44,216 bases of DNA. Source: an uncultured Anaerolineaceae bacterium (lineage in GTDB: Bacteria > Chloroflexota > Anaerolineae > Anaerolineales > Anaerolineaceae). Below are positions 1 through 7,700 of the stretch, one piece after another. The position numbers were made by a program, and so were the translations under genes. A model generated the notes under the pieces. That model saw only the letters and a list, made by a program, of their open reading frames with translations, made no database searches and had not been told where the DNA came from. How positions within the stretch are numbered: the first letter of the stretch is position 1; each line of letters starts with the position of its first letter. Location of the stretch: NCBI GenBank assembly GCA_927443345.1, contig CAKMKJ010000013.1:1-44216 (forward strand), given 5' to 3'.

Positions 1-134
1 TTCAAGTCGCAGGTTTGCCTCCGGCTTCCTCCAGACCCCACTTCACAGTGACGCCCGTGCCTTTGGCTAATGGTTGGTGCGACCAACCTCCATATGGGAC
101 TTTCACCCACTAATCAACGCCCATGCTGGGCGCA
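1..134. other. Unassigned GC-rich stretch with hairpin
   Basis: No credible gene. The stretch holds a short hairpin at about 72-88 (GGTTGGT, 3-base loop, ACCAACC) and reads like the tail of a structured or dispersed element that continues past the left edge. Short open frames cross it, but they have no ribosome binding site and look spurious. I cannot name the element. Confidence 0.25.
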
Positions 135-166
135 CAAAAAATCTGCGGGGGAAATCCCCCGCAGAT
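135..166 (-). terminator. Rho-independent terminator of the binding-protein gene
   Basis: A perfect 11-bp stem (ATCTGCGGGGG at 141-151, CCCCCGCAGAT at 156-166) with a 4-base loop is followed on the minus strand by a run of six U (135-140). It lies 14 bases beyond the stop codon of the binding lipoprotein, so it ends that single-gene transcript. Confidence 0.9.
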
Positions 167-179
167 CATTTTCTTGTTC

Positions 180-914
180 TTATTTTATGTATGTTCCAGC
201 CAATTCTGCGACAAACCCGGATTCGATTAATTCGTTTAATGCGGTATCAATTTTTGTTTGAAGATCAGCATTATTCTTACATATGGCAATACCATATTGC
301 TCATTATTCAGAATATCACCTACTGCCTTGATCTTTTCAGGATTGGCAGCGATATAACCCATCGCCAAAGGATTGTCAGCAATCACTGCATCAACGCCTT
401 TGTTGGCCAATTCAAGAAAAGCGAGTTCATAAGAATCATAAGGTTTGTATGTAACTCCCTCAATTTCTTGGGCAGTCATTTCACCTGTTGTACCAAGCTG
501 CGCAGCCACTACTTTACCTTTTAAATCTTCAATTCCAGCAATGTCAGTCGTTGCGGTGTTCACCACTACGACAAGACCGGCATCCAAATAGGGTGCTGAG
601 AATAACATCGCTTGTTTTCGTTCGTCACTGATGCTGATGGCGGCGATTGCAGCATCATATTGGCATTCTGAAAGACCTGCTAAAACTGAATCAAAGGGAA
701 CGTTTACCCATTCAAATTCAAAGCCTGCTTTTTCAGCTATTGCATTCATCAAGTCAATATCAAATCCAACCAGGTCACCAGCGTCATTGGTATATTCAAA
801 AGGGGCAAAAGTAGCATCAGTGGCGATCTTGATCGAAGCGGGCTTCGAACAAGCAGCAAGAACCATGACCATCACAAGCATTAGAGCAATTAATACCAGG
901 CTATTTTTTTTCAC
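180..914 (-). CDS. Amino-acid ABC transporter substrate-binding lipoprotein (family 3)
   Basis: Predicted extracytoplasmic solute-binding protein of family 3 (polar amino acids), lipid-anchored to the outer face of the membrane. A Lys-Lys start, a hydrophobic core and the lipobox LAAC (Cys 22) form a lipoprotein signal. The mature part has the family pattern: DATFAPFEYTND near the N-terminus, GFDIDLMNAIA, then DAAIAAISISDERK and the FSAPYLDAG hinge. The length (244 aa) is normal. GGAG lies upstream of the ATG. No permease or ATPase gene is adjacent: the gene has its own promoter and terminator, so it either works with a transporter encoded elsewhere or acts as a sensor-type binding protein. 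The ligand cannot be told from sequence. Confidence 0.9.
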   Translation of the reverse strand: MKKNSLVLIALMLVMVMVLAACSKPASIKIATDATFAPFEYTNDAGDLVGFDIDLMNAIAEKAGFEFEWVNVPFDSVLAGLSECQYDAAIAAISISDERKQAMLFSAPYLDAGLVVVVNTATTDIAGIEDLKGKVVAAQLGTTGEMTAQEIEGVTYKPYDSYELAFLELANKGVDAVIADNPLAMGYIAANPEKIKAVGDILNNEQYGIAICKNNADLQTKIDTALNELIESGFVAELAGTYIK

Positions 915-968
915 TCTTTTCTCCTTTGGTTACTATTTAATTAAGATTTAATTAAAATCTGAAAACTA

Positions 969-997
969 ATTATGGATACTTTTTTGGAAAAAGTCAA
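969..997 (-). promoter_or_regulatory. Sigma-70-type promoter of the binding-protein gene
   Basis: On the minus strand TTGACT (997-992) and CATAAT (974-969) are separated by exactly 17 bases. Transcription would start near 962, giving a leader of about 47 bases that contains the GGAG ribosome binding site of the lipoprotein gene. Five of six bases match consensus in each box. Confidence 0.65.
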
Positions 998-1123
998 ATC
1001 ACAAAGTCTTTTCTTCAAAACAATTTATCACAATCACTGGATACGAATGGTTTTTTTGAAAAGAATTGGTTCGATCTCACCTTCGATGGCAGAAGTATAC
1101 GATAAATAGCATTTGTTGCAGGT

Positions 1124-2221
1124 TTAGTATTGAAAAATGCCCGACTCAATGATCTTCTCCACAAACATCTCCTCGCCCTGCGGATCGAGGTGGATGGCGC
1201 TATTGGTGAAGTGTTCCTCGGTTACAACATCCCACAGGTCGAGGCAGACCCAGGCGTTAATGGCACAATTCTCACCTAAAGCCTGGCGATACTGGTCATA
1301 AACCCAGCGTGGATAGTAGAAGTTGTATCGAATGTCGCTGTTCTCACCTGTGCTGATTAACATGGGTTCGTTGATAAGAATCAAAGGTACTTCGCCGGCG
1401 ATATCAATACCAGCCCGAATAACATCAAAAGCCAGCCCCTCTTCAGGGATCACTGGGGGCACCCAATCGTGGAAGGATTCATCCGCTTCGAGGTCGCGGG
1501 CAGCACGTTCGTAGTCAGACGGGTAGGTCTGATCCACTCCCGTCGCGGACCACATCACCCCATAAAACTGCAGGCGCAGCAGGTCAGCCAGAGCCCGGCG
1601 CTGCCCTATGATGGTTTTATCCCAAAAAGAAGTTGTATCTTCCGGAGTGGTCAGGTCAAGATCATACGCTTTGATTAATTTGGCTACACGCTGCGTGTTG
1701 TTTGCCACAATGGGCGATAACAACTGCCGTTCACGCGGAAAGCTCTCAAGCGTCACCGGCCAGAGGATCAAATCGGGCTGGTACTGCATGGCATACTCAA
1801 GGATCATTACATCCTTGGTCAGGGAGAGGGTCGGGTAGCCCAGGTTGTAGACATGCACCTCTTTGCCGCTTGCAGTCTTCAACCCTGCATTATCCAGCTT
1901 CCCTGCCAGGGTCTCTTCAGGTTTAAGCAGCGTTCCCCAGGTAGAAGAATCGCCAATCACAAACACGCGATATTCGCTATCAAGTTTCGGAGTTCCATCC
2001 AATTTTAGTGAGGAGAACATGGCATCCAGATCATACAGACTGAGGTTGTATGAACGCGCAGAATCTTCGCCGAATGGCAGACGGTCACGACCCACGAAAA
2101 GCATATTATATGAAGAGAGCTTACCCAGAGAAGGGTTGAAAGCTGCCCAGACCAGGTTAAAGATAGCAAAGAGCAGAAACCCCTTGATCAAGACATTACG
2201 CAAGAAGCGGGGAGTGAACAT
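1124..2221 (-). CDS. SGNH/GDSL-like hydrolase, partner of the MBOAT acyltransferase
   Basis: Probable membrane-anchored SGNH-fold protein working with the MBOAT protein encoded just before it, in the manner of the AlgJ/AlgX/DltD partners that move or place acyl groups on exported polymers. One membrane segment lies at residues 10-28. Block I of the SGNH fold is visible as VFVIGDSSTWG (residues 87-96, Asp 91-Ser 92), a second block as NLGYPTLS (about 146), and a late His follows the pattern AIHLDPQGEEMF near the C-terminus. The ATG directly abuts the stop of the MBOAT gene, so the two are almost certainly co-translated. The exact acceptor is unknown. The family is called by motif and context. 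Confidence 0.75.
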   Translation of the reverse strand: MFTPRFLRNVLIKGFLLFAIFNLVWAAFNPSLGKLSSYNMLFVGRDRLPFGEDSARSYNLSLYDLDAMFSSLKLDGTPKLDSEYRVFVIGDSSTWGTLLKPEETLAGKLDNAGLKTASGKEVHVYNLGYPTLSLTKDVMILEYAMQYQPDLILWPVTLESFPRERQLLSPIVANNTQRVAKLIKAYDLDLTTPEDTTSFWDKTIIGQRRALADLLRLQFYGVMWSATGVDQTYPSDYERAARDLEADESFHDWVPPVIPEEGLAFDVIRAGIDIAGEVPLILINEPMLISTGENSDIRYNFYYPRWVYDQYRQALGENCAINAWVCLDLWDVVTEEHFTNSAIHLDPQGEEMFVEKIIESGIFQY

Positions 2222-3667
2222 TTAGGCTCCCATTCCTAAAAGGCGGCCAAAGACCTGTAAAGAGAGATCTGTTGAAGGCAGGGCAAACCACACCCACCCC
2301 AGCGCCACGAATTGAAAAGTTAACAGGGTGGTAAAGATGGTCACAACCTTATTCAAGAACGGTTTCTGCTGAATGCGGGCCGAAAGCAGCTTGGTCCAGT
2401 CAGACCAGCGGTTCTGGATGAAGACGCCGAGGCCATGCCAGAGCCCCCAAAGCACAAAGTTGATCGTAATGCCGTGCCACAATCCGATCAAGGTCATGGT
2501 GGCCAATTGGGTGATCAAAATAACTGCCCAAACCGGCACAGGATTCTTGCTTGAACGCAGTGCACGCGTGAGCGGATTGAAGAAGTAAGCCCTGAACCAT
2601 TGGGTGAGCGTCATGTGCCAGTTATTCCAGAATTGAGTCAAATTGGGCTTCGAATAGGGGGCATTAAAGTTTTCGGGTAGTTTAATCCCTATTAATAGTC
2701 CCATGCTGATTGCTATATCGGTATAACCGCTGAAATCAAAAAATATCTGAAAAGCGTAGGCATACACCAACACCCACGCCCAACCAGTTGAATGGATTTG
2801 CCCTGCATTGACCGCATTGAGAGCGATCATCGCCAGCAGATCGGCAATCACGAATTTTTTCAGCAGGCCGATCACCAATCGTTTGGAGGCTGCACCAAGA
2901 ACCTCTGCGGATGGGATGAAAGGTTGGCGCAAGTCTTTAATGAAGCGCTCACTGCGATCAATCGGTCCGGCGCTGATCGCCGGAAAAAAGAGCATGTAAA
3001 TGAAATATTCGTCCAGCGCCATGGCTGGCAGACGTCCGTTTTGTCTGTCTCGCAGTGTGTGAATCAGGCGAAAGGCTATATAACTGAAACCCAGCCAGCG
3101 CAAATCCAGTGCGGAGGCCAGCTCGCGGGATTGTCCGCTCCAGAGTCGCAGAAGGCCGCTTAACCATTCGGCGAGAACTGGCAGCTTGAGCGCTGCGAAA
3201 ATGACGAGGAGAATGGTAACTCCTACAATATAAGGAAGAGATGACTTGCCTTTCAACAATATATATGAAAGGAACAAGACCATCGCAACAGCCGTCAGCA
3301 CAACAATGACACTGAGCGTCTGCGGCGGACGTGAAGGGGTGATGATTCCGGTCATGTCTAAATAACGCGTGAGCGCAATCACCAACACCGCGCCAATCAC
3401 CAACGCTCCAGTGATCAGACTTGCACGGGGGTTTCGCTCTTCCGGTTTGGAGGTCAGCACCCAGCCTAAAGCAACAAGAGCAAGCGTCGCAATAGGCAGC
3501 CAGAAATCAAGTCCGCGGATGGGCAAAGCGGGCTGCAACCAAAAGATCACCCCTGTGCTGAGTACCAGCAGCAAGGGGTTTCGTAATTTGTGTGTACGGT
3601 CAAACTTGGAAAAAATGAAAATGGCGAGTGAGAACCCGACCAGAATGAGGATGTTTGTCAGCGACAT
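2222..3667 (-). CDS. MBOAT-family membrane O-acyltransferase
   Basis: Polytopic membrane protein of the MBOAT family (AlgI/DltB/PatA-like), which transfers acyl, usually acetyl, groups across the membrane to a glycan or other polymer. It has many hydrophobic segments and the family core: FFPAISAGPIDRSERF, FDFSGYTDIAISMGLLIG, LPENFNAPYSKPNLTQFWNNWHMTLTQWFR, and LWHGITINFVLWGLWHG containing the expected catalytic His. The length (481 aa) is usual. The start ATG touches the TAG of the small upstream peptide, and the stop touches the SGNH gene. The substrate is unknown: no polysaccharide synthase lies inside the window. Confidence 0.92.
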   Translation of the reverse strand: MSLTNILILVGFSLAIFIFSKFDRTHKLRNPLLLVLSTGVIFWLQPALPIRGLDFWLPIATLALVALGWVLTSKPEERNPRASLITGALVIGAVLVIALTRYLDMTGIITPSRPPQTLSVIVVLTAVAMVLFLSYILLKGKSSLPYIVGVTILLVIFAALKLPVLAEWLSGLLRLWSGQSRELASALDLRWLGFSYIAFRLIHTLRDRQNGRLPAMALDEYFIYMLFFPAISAGPIDRSERFIKDLRQPFIPSAEVLGAASKRLVIGLLKKFVIADLLAMIALNAVNAGQIHSTGWAWVLVYAYAFQIFFDFSGYTDIAISMGLLIGIKLPENFNAPYSKPNLTQFWNNWHMTLTQWFRAYFFNPLTRALRSSKNPVPVWAVILITQLATMTLIGLWHGITINFVLWGLWHGLGVFIQNRWSDWTKLLSARIQQKPFLNKVVTIFTTLLTFQFVALGWVWFALPSTDLSLQVFGRLLGMGA

Positions 3668-3787
3668 CTAAAACCCCTGGTAGATCCACAACGGTGAACT
3701 GTCAGCAGTCACAATAACCAACAGCACCAGGGCAATGGCCAAAACCAGCGCCCACACGTTCTCTTTGGAGAAGATGCGGCGCAGCAA
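3668..3787 (-). CDS. 39-residue single-pass membrane peptide, DUF5989-like
   Basis: A short open frame lies between the lipoprotein and MBOAT genes, begins with TTG at 3787 and ends with TAG directly next to the MBOAT ATG. GGAGAG is about six bases upstream, inside the lipoprotein 3' end. The translation has a basic start (LLRRIFSKEN), one hydrophobic segment (residues 11-27) and the tail SSPLWIYQGF. That order (basic, single membrane helix, S-x-x-x-IY-x-x-F ending) resembles DUF5989 small proteins, which also occur in clusters with SGNH and acyl or carbamoyl transferases. The resemblance is recalled, not searched. The seamless packing between two genes is the strongest argument that it is translated. 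Confidence 0.6.
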   Translation of the reverse strand: MLRRIFSKENVWALVLAIALVLLVIVTADSSPLWIYQGF

Positions 3788-3788
3788 A

Positions 3789-4181
3789 CTATTTCTCTCC
3801 GCACATCAGCCAGTCACCGGTGGAGTTTGTGGCTATGAAGATTTTATTGGAGAGATCAAAGTCAAATTTCTCAGCGCCATAAGACGCCGTCAGTGAACCT
3901 GTGCAAGTGACGTCAGCTATATCGCCTGTGTTGTTGGTTGAAGAACAAATAAGATCAGAAAGTTCAAGATCAACTGAAAGAAAAGAATCCATAGTCGAAA
4001 CAGCAATAGCTTCATACTCTGCGCAAGAAAGGCTGCTTACCGCAGCGTTGTCTTTTGAGGCCAGAGCTTTCCAATAAGCTTCGATGGCTGCAGCGGGTAA
4101 ATCGGCTTTTTGTGTGCAAGCGCTTATTAACAGCGCGAACAGCATCATTATGATAACAATTTTTTTTACCGTTTTGGTCAT
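3789..4181 (-). CDS. Small lipoprotein, NTF2-like (unknown function)
   Basis: 130-residue predicted lipoprotein: a Lys-rich start, a hydrophobic core and the lipobox LISAC (Cys 22). The mature part begins with a helix of the type AIEAYWKALASKDNAAVSSLSC, as seen in DUF4878/NTF2-like domains, followed by short beta strands and ending in GDWLMCGEK. It is the first gene of the minus-strand acyltransferase operon: the next gene starts one base after its stop. The role is unknown; a lipid-anchored extracellular domain helping the acylation machinery is possible but is inference only. Confidence 0.7.
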   Translation of the reverse strand: MTKTVKKIVIIMMLFALLISACTQKADLPAAAIEAYWKALASKDNAAVSSLSCAEYEAIAVSTMDSFLSVDLELSDLICSSTNNTGDIADVTCTGSLTASYGAEKFDFDLSNKIFIATNSTGDWLMCGEK

Positions 4182-4341
4182 TCATAACTCCAAATCATTT
4201 TTGATTAGTTTTGCATTATTTTTTAATAAGTGTGCATGAATCGAACTTGAAAGAATTATAAACTCGAAGGCAGAAAAATACTTGAAAATGTCGACCAAAT
4301 TCCCATTTATTCGGCAAGTTTTTCCTAATCCGGATTAAATA

Positions 4342-5568
4342 TTAACTGAATTTTTGTTTAAGAAACGCAGCAGTATTTTTTGTTCCATTCCATTCCATAA
4401 ACAGTTTTTGTATCTCACTTGCTTTCCGTCGTGCAGACGAGTCATTGAGCAACTGTTCAATGGCAGATAAAAGACTATCTTGAGATAGCCTACGCTTCCT
4501 AATTCTAATAGCACAACCTTGTCGAACAATAGCATCAATATTGCTTTCTTGTTCTGGTTGCAACCCAATTCCGACAAAAGGTGTTCCCGCAGCACAAGCA
4601 GTTTGGACGGTACCTTGTCCGCCATGGATTACTGCGATATCAGCCAAAGTATTAACTTTTAGAGCAGGAAGCCAATCATAAACCAGAACATTTTTTGGGA
4701 TTTTTATTATGAGATTTTGTAGATGAGCCTTGATTGGGGCAATGACAGTATAAGAAGTATTTTCAAAACTTTCAATGACCGTTTTAAGAATATCTCGATT
4801 AGCAGAACTGCCCATTGCGCAATATATCACAGGTTGATTATGAGTGATTTTTAATACATCAGAAGGGATTTCCCCTTCAAGATGAGCAAAAATTGGTCCA
4901 ACATAATGCCAGTTTTCAGGCAGCTCTTTTAAACCTGTTAATTCTGGAATATCTGTTACTAAGTTAAAATCCCCTTCATAAATATCAACTAATCTATTGA
5001 TTGGTGGAATACCATAATACTTAGCAACCCGCTGAAATGGCTTTATCCATAGTTTTGTGTTTTTTAGCCACTGATTTGTAAGTCCATTTAATAACCGCTT
5101 TGGAAAAACCCTGAAGATCGGATAATCAAATTCATCAGGAAATGTTGATAAATTTGCATCAAGAAATGGACGTGTTAATGGGAAAGGTAAAACATAAACT
5201 AATGGGATTTTGGAAACCCTGGCTGAAATCACAGTACTCAACGTAAAGCCAATAACAATCGCTACTGGTTTTTCTTCTTGATATAAGGCTATTTCACATT
5301 CAACTCGTTGTTTTAATTCAGTTTCTGTGAATGGATCCTTAAAACTTTCCATTCGGTCGACTTTCCACAGGTGTTCTACTTTTTCTTTAGATAACCATGG
5401 CGTCATTCGGCGAAATTCAAAACCTGCTTGTTCAATCAAACTCGAATAAACATCACTATAACCAAAAAATATGCAATGAAATCTATCCCTTGCTTCTTTT
5501 GCAATTTCAATCATACGCGTTGTTTCTGCAATATTGAGTGTTTCGGGAGCAAAAACAAGGGTTTTCAT
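4342..5568 (-). CDS. GT1-family glycosyltransferase (UDP-sugar, MGT-like)
   Basis: Predicted GT-B fold glycosyltransferase of family GT1, the group that glycosylates lipids, macrolides, sterols or other small acceptors with a nucleotide sugar. The C-terminal donor-binding motif is clear: VIHGGQGTVQTACAAGTPFVGIGLQPEQESN, with YCAMGSSANRDIL before it. The N-terminal acceptor domain (PETLNIAETTRMIEIAKEARDR) is typical. 408 residues is a normal length. AAGGAG precedes the ATG. The gene stands alone, is AT-rich compared with the genes on both sides, and a 12-bp perfect palindrome (4326-4337) follows its stop, so it may be acquired. The acceptor cannot be inferred. Confidence 0.85.
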   Translation of the reverse strand: MKTLVFAPETLNIAETTRMIEIAKEARDRFHCIFFGYSDVYSSLIEQAGFEFRRMTPWLSKEKVEHLWKVDRMESFKDPFTETELKQRVECEIALYQEEKPVAIVIGFTLSTVISARVSKIPLVYVLPFPLTRPFLDANLSTFPDEFDYPIFRVFPKRLLNGLTNQWLKNTKLWIKPFQRVAKYYGIPPINRLVDIYEGDFNLVTDIPELTGLKELPENWHYVGPIFAHLEGEIPSDVLKITHNQPVIYCAMGSSANRDILKTVIESFENTSYTVIAPIKAHLQNLIIKIPKNVLVYDWLPALKVNTLADIAVIHGGQGTVQTACAAGTPFVGIGLQPEQESNIDAIVRQGCAIRIRKRRLSQDSLLSAIEQLLNDSSARRKASEIQKLFMEWNGTKNTAAFLKQKFS

Positions 5569-5618
5569 TTCTTATCTCCTTGTGAAATTCCAAAGTAACC
5601 AGAAACAAATGTTGCACA

Positions 5619-5966
5619 TTATTGATTTTTCCCCTCGAGAACTAATGAAATAGCCCCGGTGATTTGAGTAATAAACCCATCAGGCAGCTCCCCCATGCGC
5701 TTAATCAGCCTGACCGTTGAAACTGAACGCACCTGCAGTGCATCTGCTGCCATCGAGGATTCCAGCCCACTGTGCAGCACAGGAGGAAGCCGAACCATCC
5801 ACGGTGCGGAGGCATAACCCTCCTTCCAGGGAGTGAGCGGCACAACAACCTTAAGCGGCAATGCTCCCATCGCGTCACTCGAGAGGATCACCACCATCCG
5901 CGTATCTCCCTCTGAAGAAACCAGAGGTTTCGCCATGGACATTTGCCACACCTCGCCGCGGAACAT
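5619..5966 (-). CDS. PemK/MazF-family endoribonuclease toxin
   Basis: 115-residue protein of the MazF fold, ribosome-independent mRNA interferases. The family pattern is visible: FRGEVWQMSMAKP at the start, then RMVVILSSDAMGALPLKVVVPLT, a central loop, and the late segment AADALQVRSVSTVRLIKRMGELP, matching the usual Q-x-R-(S/T)-x-D/S-x-x-R-(L/I) strand and helix. The start ATG overlaps the antitoxin stop by one base (TGATG), a common arrangement in toxin-antitoxin pairs. The cognate antitoxin is the ribbon-helix-helix protein upstream. Confidence 0.88.
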   Translation of the reverse strand: MFRGEVWQMSMAKPLVSSEGDTRMVVILSSDAMGALPLKVVVPLTPWKEGYASAPWMVRLPPVLHSGLESSMAADALQVRSVSTVRLIKRMGELPDGFITQITGAISLVLEGKNQ

Positions 5967-6226
5967 CAGCCCTGCCCCTGCATGAAGAAGTCCTCGCCAT
6001 CCAGTTTGGAATAGCCGACCAGGTCGCCATCCGAATAATAAGCCTCAGAAAGCAAAAGTGCTGCCTCGGCCAATTTTTTTTGTCGTTGGGAATGCAAACC
6101 AGCAGATACCCATTCACGCAGCAATGCAGAGACACTCTTGCCCTGCTCCTCTGCCAGTTGGGTCAGCGCTTTAAGCTGTTCAGGTTCCAGAAGTACTTGT
6201 GTGCGAACTAAAAGATCTTTTTTCAT
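5966..6226 (-). CDS. Ribbon-helix-helix antitoxin of the MazF pair
   Basis: 86-residue CopG/RHH-type protein. Residues 5-42 carry the pattern LVRTQVLLEPEQLKALTQLA followed by a short turn and SVSALLREWVSAGL, the beta strand plus two helices that form the dimeric DNA-binding unit. The acidic C-terminal part (YYSDGDLVGYSKLDGEDFF) would thread over the toxin. It precedes the toxin in the same operon. No ribosome binding site is visible; a TATAAT box ends only eight bases before the ATG, so the transcript may be nearly leaderless. Repeated GATGTAT sites at the start suggest autoregulation. Confidence 0.85.
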   Translation of the reverse strand: MKKDLLVRTQVLLEPEQLKALTQLAEEQGKSVSALLREWVSAGLHSQRQKKLAEAALLLSEAYYSDGDLVGYSKLDGEDFFMQGQG

Positions 6227-6282
6227 ACATCATTATTATACATCTTTTATTGTTATATGTTTATTACTACTTTATATACATC
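6225..6282 (-). promoter_or_regulatory. Putative autoregulatory region of the MazF/RHH operon
   Basis: Three exact copies of the heptamer GATGTAT (minus strand) lie at 6225-6231, 6238-6244 and 6276-6282. The first overlaps the start codon of the antitoxin and the second overlaps the TATAAT box at 6240-6235. Spacings are 13 and 38 bases. RHH antitoxins bind short repeated half-sites over their own promoter, so these are candidate operators. Binding is inference. Confidence 0.5.
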
Positions 6283-6416
6283 CTTCGAAAACCCCTAACC
6301 TTCAACAACTGACTGTAAGTATTACTTGCAAAGTGATATTTGTTAATTGCATTTCGCAACTATTGTTGATACAATGAATTCATCCGTACTTAATCTTCAT
6401 TCTCAAGGAGCCTCAT

Positions 6417-7544
6417 ATGGACGACCGTAACAGGTATATGCTCAAGGGCAAGCTTGCACGCCGTGGTTATGATTGGTGGTGGCATTCATTGGTAGCCATA
6501 CATGCAAAAACTGGTCAAAAACAGCCCTTCTTTATCGAGTACTATGTGATTAATCCTGCCCTTGGGGGGGATAAAGTCATTGCGGGGCAACTTCCCGAAA
6601 ACAAGGCAAAAGGCACCAAACCCTCCTATGCGATGCTCAAGGCAGGCCGCTGGGGCACCCCTGATGGCCAACCGGCCACCCAGATTCACAACCTCTATCC
6701 CATCACAGCCTTCAAAGCCGACTTCACCAAAATGAAAGTCAGCATCGGAACTCACACCGCCAATGAAACCCACCTCAAGGGGTCCGTCAAACTGAGCCAG
6801 GAAGAAGCCGCTGCCCACCCGGAATACATGTCAGACGCCGGCGAAATGAGCTGGGATCTGAAAGCCGAGAAAGTACTGCCCTATAGCGTTGGTTTCGGCA
6901 CCTCCCCCTTCTTTATCAATATCAATGCCTTCCAGATGTACTGGCACGCCGCAGGAATGTATACCCGATACAGCGGCACCATCACTTTTAATGGCGAACT
7001 CTACAATGTTGAACCCGAAACAAGCTGCGGTTATCAAGACAAGAACTGGGGCGGCGATTACACCAGTCCGTGGGTGTGGCTGAACTGCAACAACTTTACC
7101 AGCCGCTCCACCGGCAAGAATCTGGCCAAGACTGCCCTGGATTGCGGTGGCGCGCAGCCGGTAGTTTTTGGCGTCAGTCTGCCCCGGCGTATGCTCATCG
7201 CGTTCTATCATGAAGGTGAACTGTTTGAGTTCAACTTCTCCAAAATCTGGACCAATCCGCATCAGGTCTTCGACTGCCCCATCACCAAGGAATATGTGGG
7301 CTGGAATCTGACGGCCTGGAATAACAAAGGCAAGATCGAAATCCACTTCAAGTGTCCGCGTGAGACGATGCTCAACGTCAATTATGAAAACCCCGACGGC
7401 AATAAACGTCACAATGCCTTATGGAACGGTGGTTATGCTTCGGGTACCGTCACCCTCTGGCGTAAGGTCCGCGGCGAGTATGTCAAAGTAGACGATTTCG
7501 ACGGCGACCTGGGCGGCTGCGAATACGGCGAGTATGATCAGTAA
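6417..7544 (+). CDS. Tocopherol-cyclase-like / lipocalin-like protein
   Basis: 375-residue soluble protein without a signal peptide. It resembles the tocopherol cyclase (VTE1-like) family: an N-terminal WWWHSLVAIHAKTGQKQPFFIEYYVINP, a middle TFNGELYNVEPETSCGYQDKNWGGDYTSPWVWLNCNNF (the D-K-N-W-G motif followed by W-x-W), and a C-terminal beta-rich half. The fold is expected to be a pair of lipocalin-like barrels that bind an amphipathic ligand. AAGGAG sits at 6403-6408, 8 bases before the ATG. It is the only plus-strand gene in the first 22 kb, flanked by toxin-antitoxin pairs. An anaerobe is unlikely to make tocopherol, so the ligand is open. Confidence 0.6.
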   Translation: MDDRNRYMLKGKLARRGYDWWWHSLVAIHAKTGQKQPFFIEYYVINPALGGDKVIAGQLPENKAKGTKPSYAMLKAGRWGTPDGQPATQIHNLYPITAFKADFTKMKVSIGTHTANETHLKGSVKLSQEEAAAHPEYMSDAGEMSWDLKAEKVLPYSVGFGTSPFFININAFQMYWHAAGMYTRYSGTITFNGELYNVEPETSCGYQDKNWGGDYTSPWVWLNCNNFTSRSTGKNLAKTALDCGGAQPVVFGVSLPRRMLIAFYHEGELFEFNFSKIWTNPHQVFDCPITKEYVGWNLTAWNNKGKIEIHFKCPRETMLNVNYENPDGNKRHNALWNGGYASGTVTLWRKVRGEYVKVDDFDGDLGGCEYGEYDQ

Positions 7545-7565
7545 AAATATCTAAACAAACCACGA

Positions 7566-7603
7566 AAAAAGACCTTGAAGATAGTTTACCTTCAAGGTCT
7601 TTT
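7566..7603. terminator. Bidirectional rho-independent terminator
   Basis: AAAAAGACCTTGAAG (7566-7580) and its complement CTTCAAGGTCTTTT (7590-7603) form a perfect stem with a 9-base loop, flanked by A on one side and T on the other. It lies 21 bases after the stop of the tocopherol-cyclase-like gene. The A/T flanks mean it could work in both directions, including for the convergent AbiE operon. Confidence 0.85.
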
Positions 7604-7700
7604 CAGTGTTCCTAATAATGATACCTGGCTTGCAAGAAGTCTATCCGCTCGTTTAAATGATGTAAAAGACAAAAATTTTACTCACGCTTTTTGATAATTA

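Noticed and set aside
4326-4337. 12-bp perfect palindrome TAATCCGGATTA as a terminator or operator
   Set aside because: It is too short and lacks a following U run or a nearby start; I leave it only as a note.
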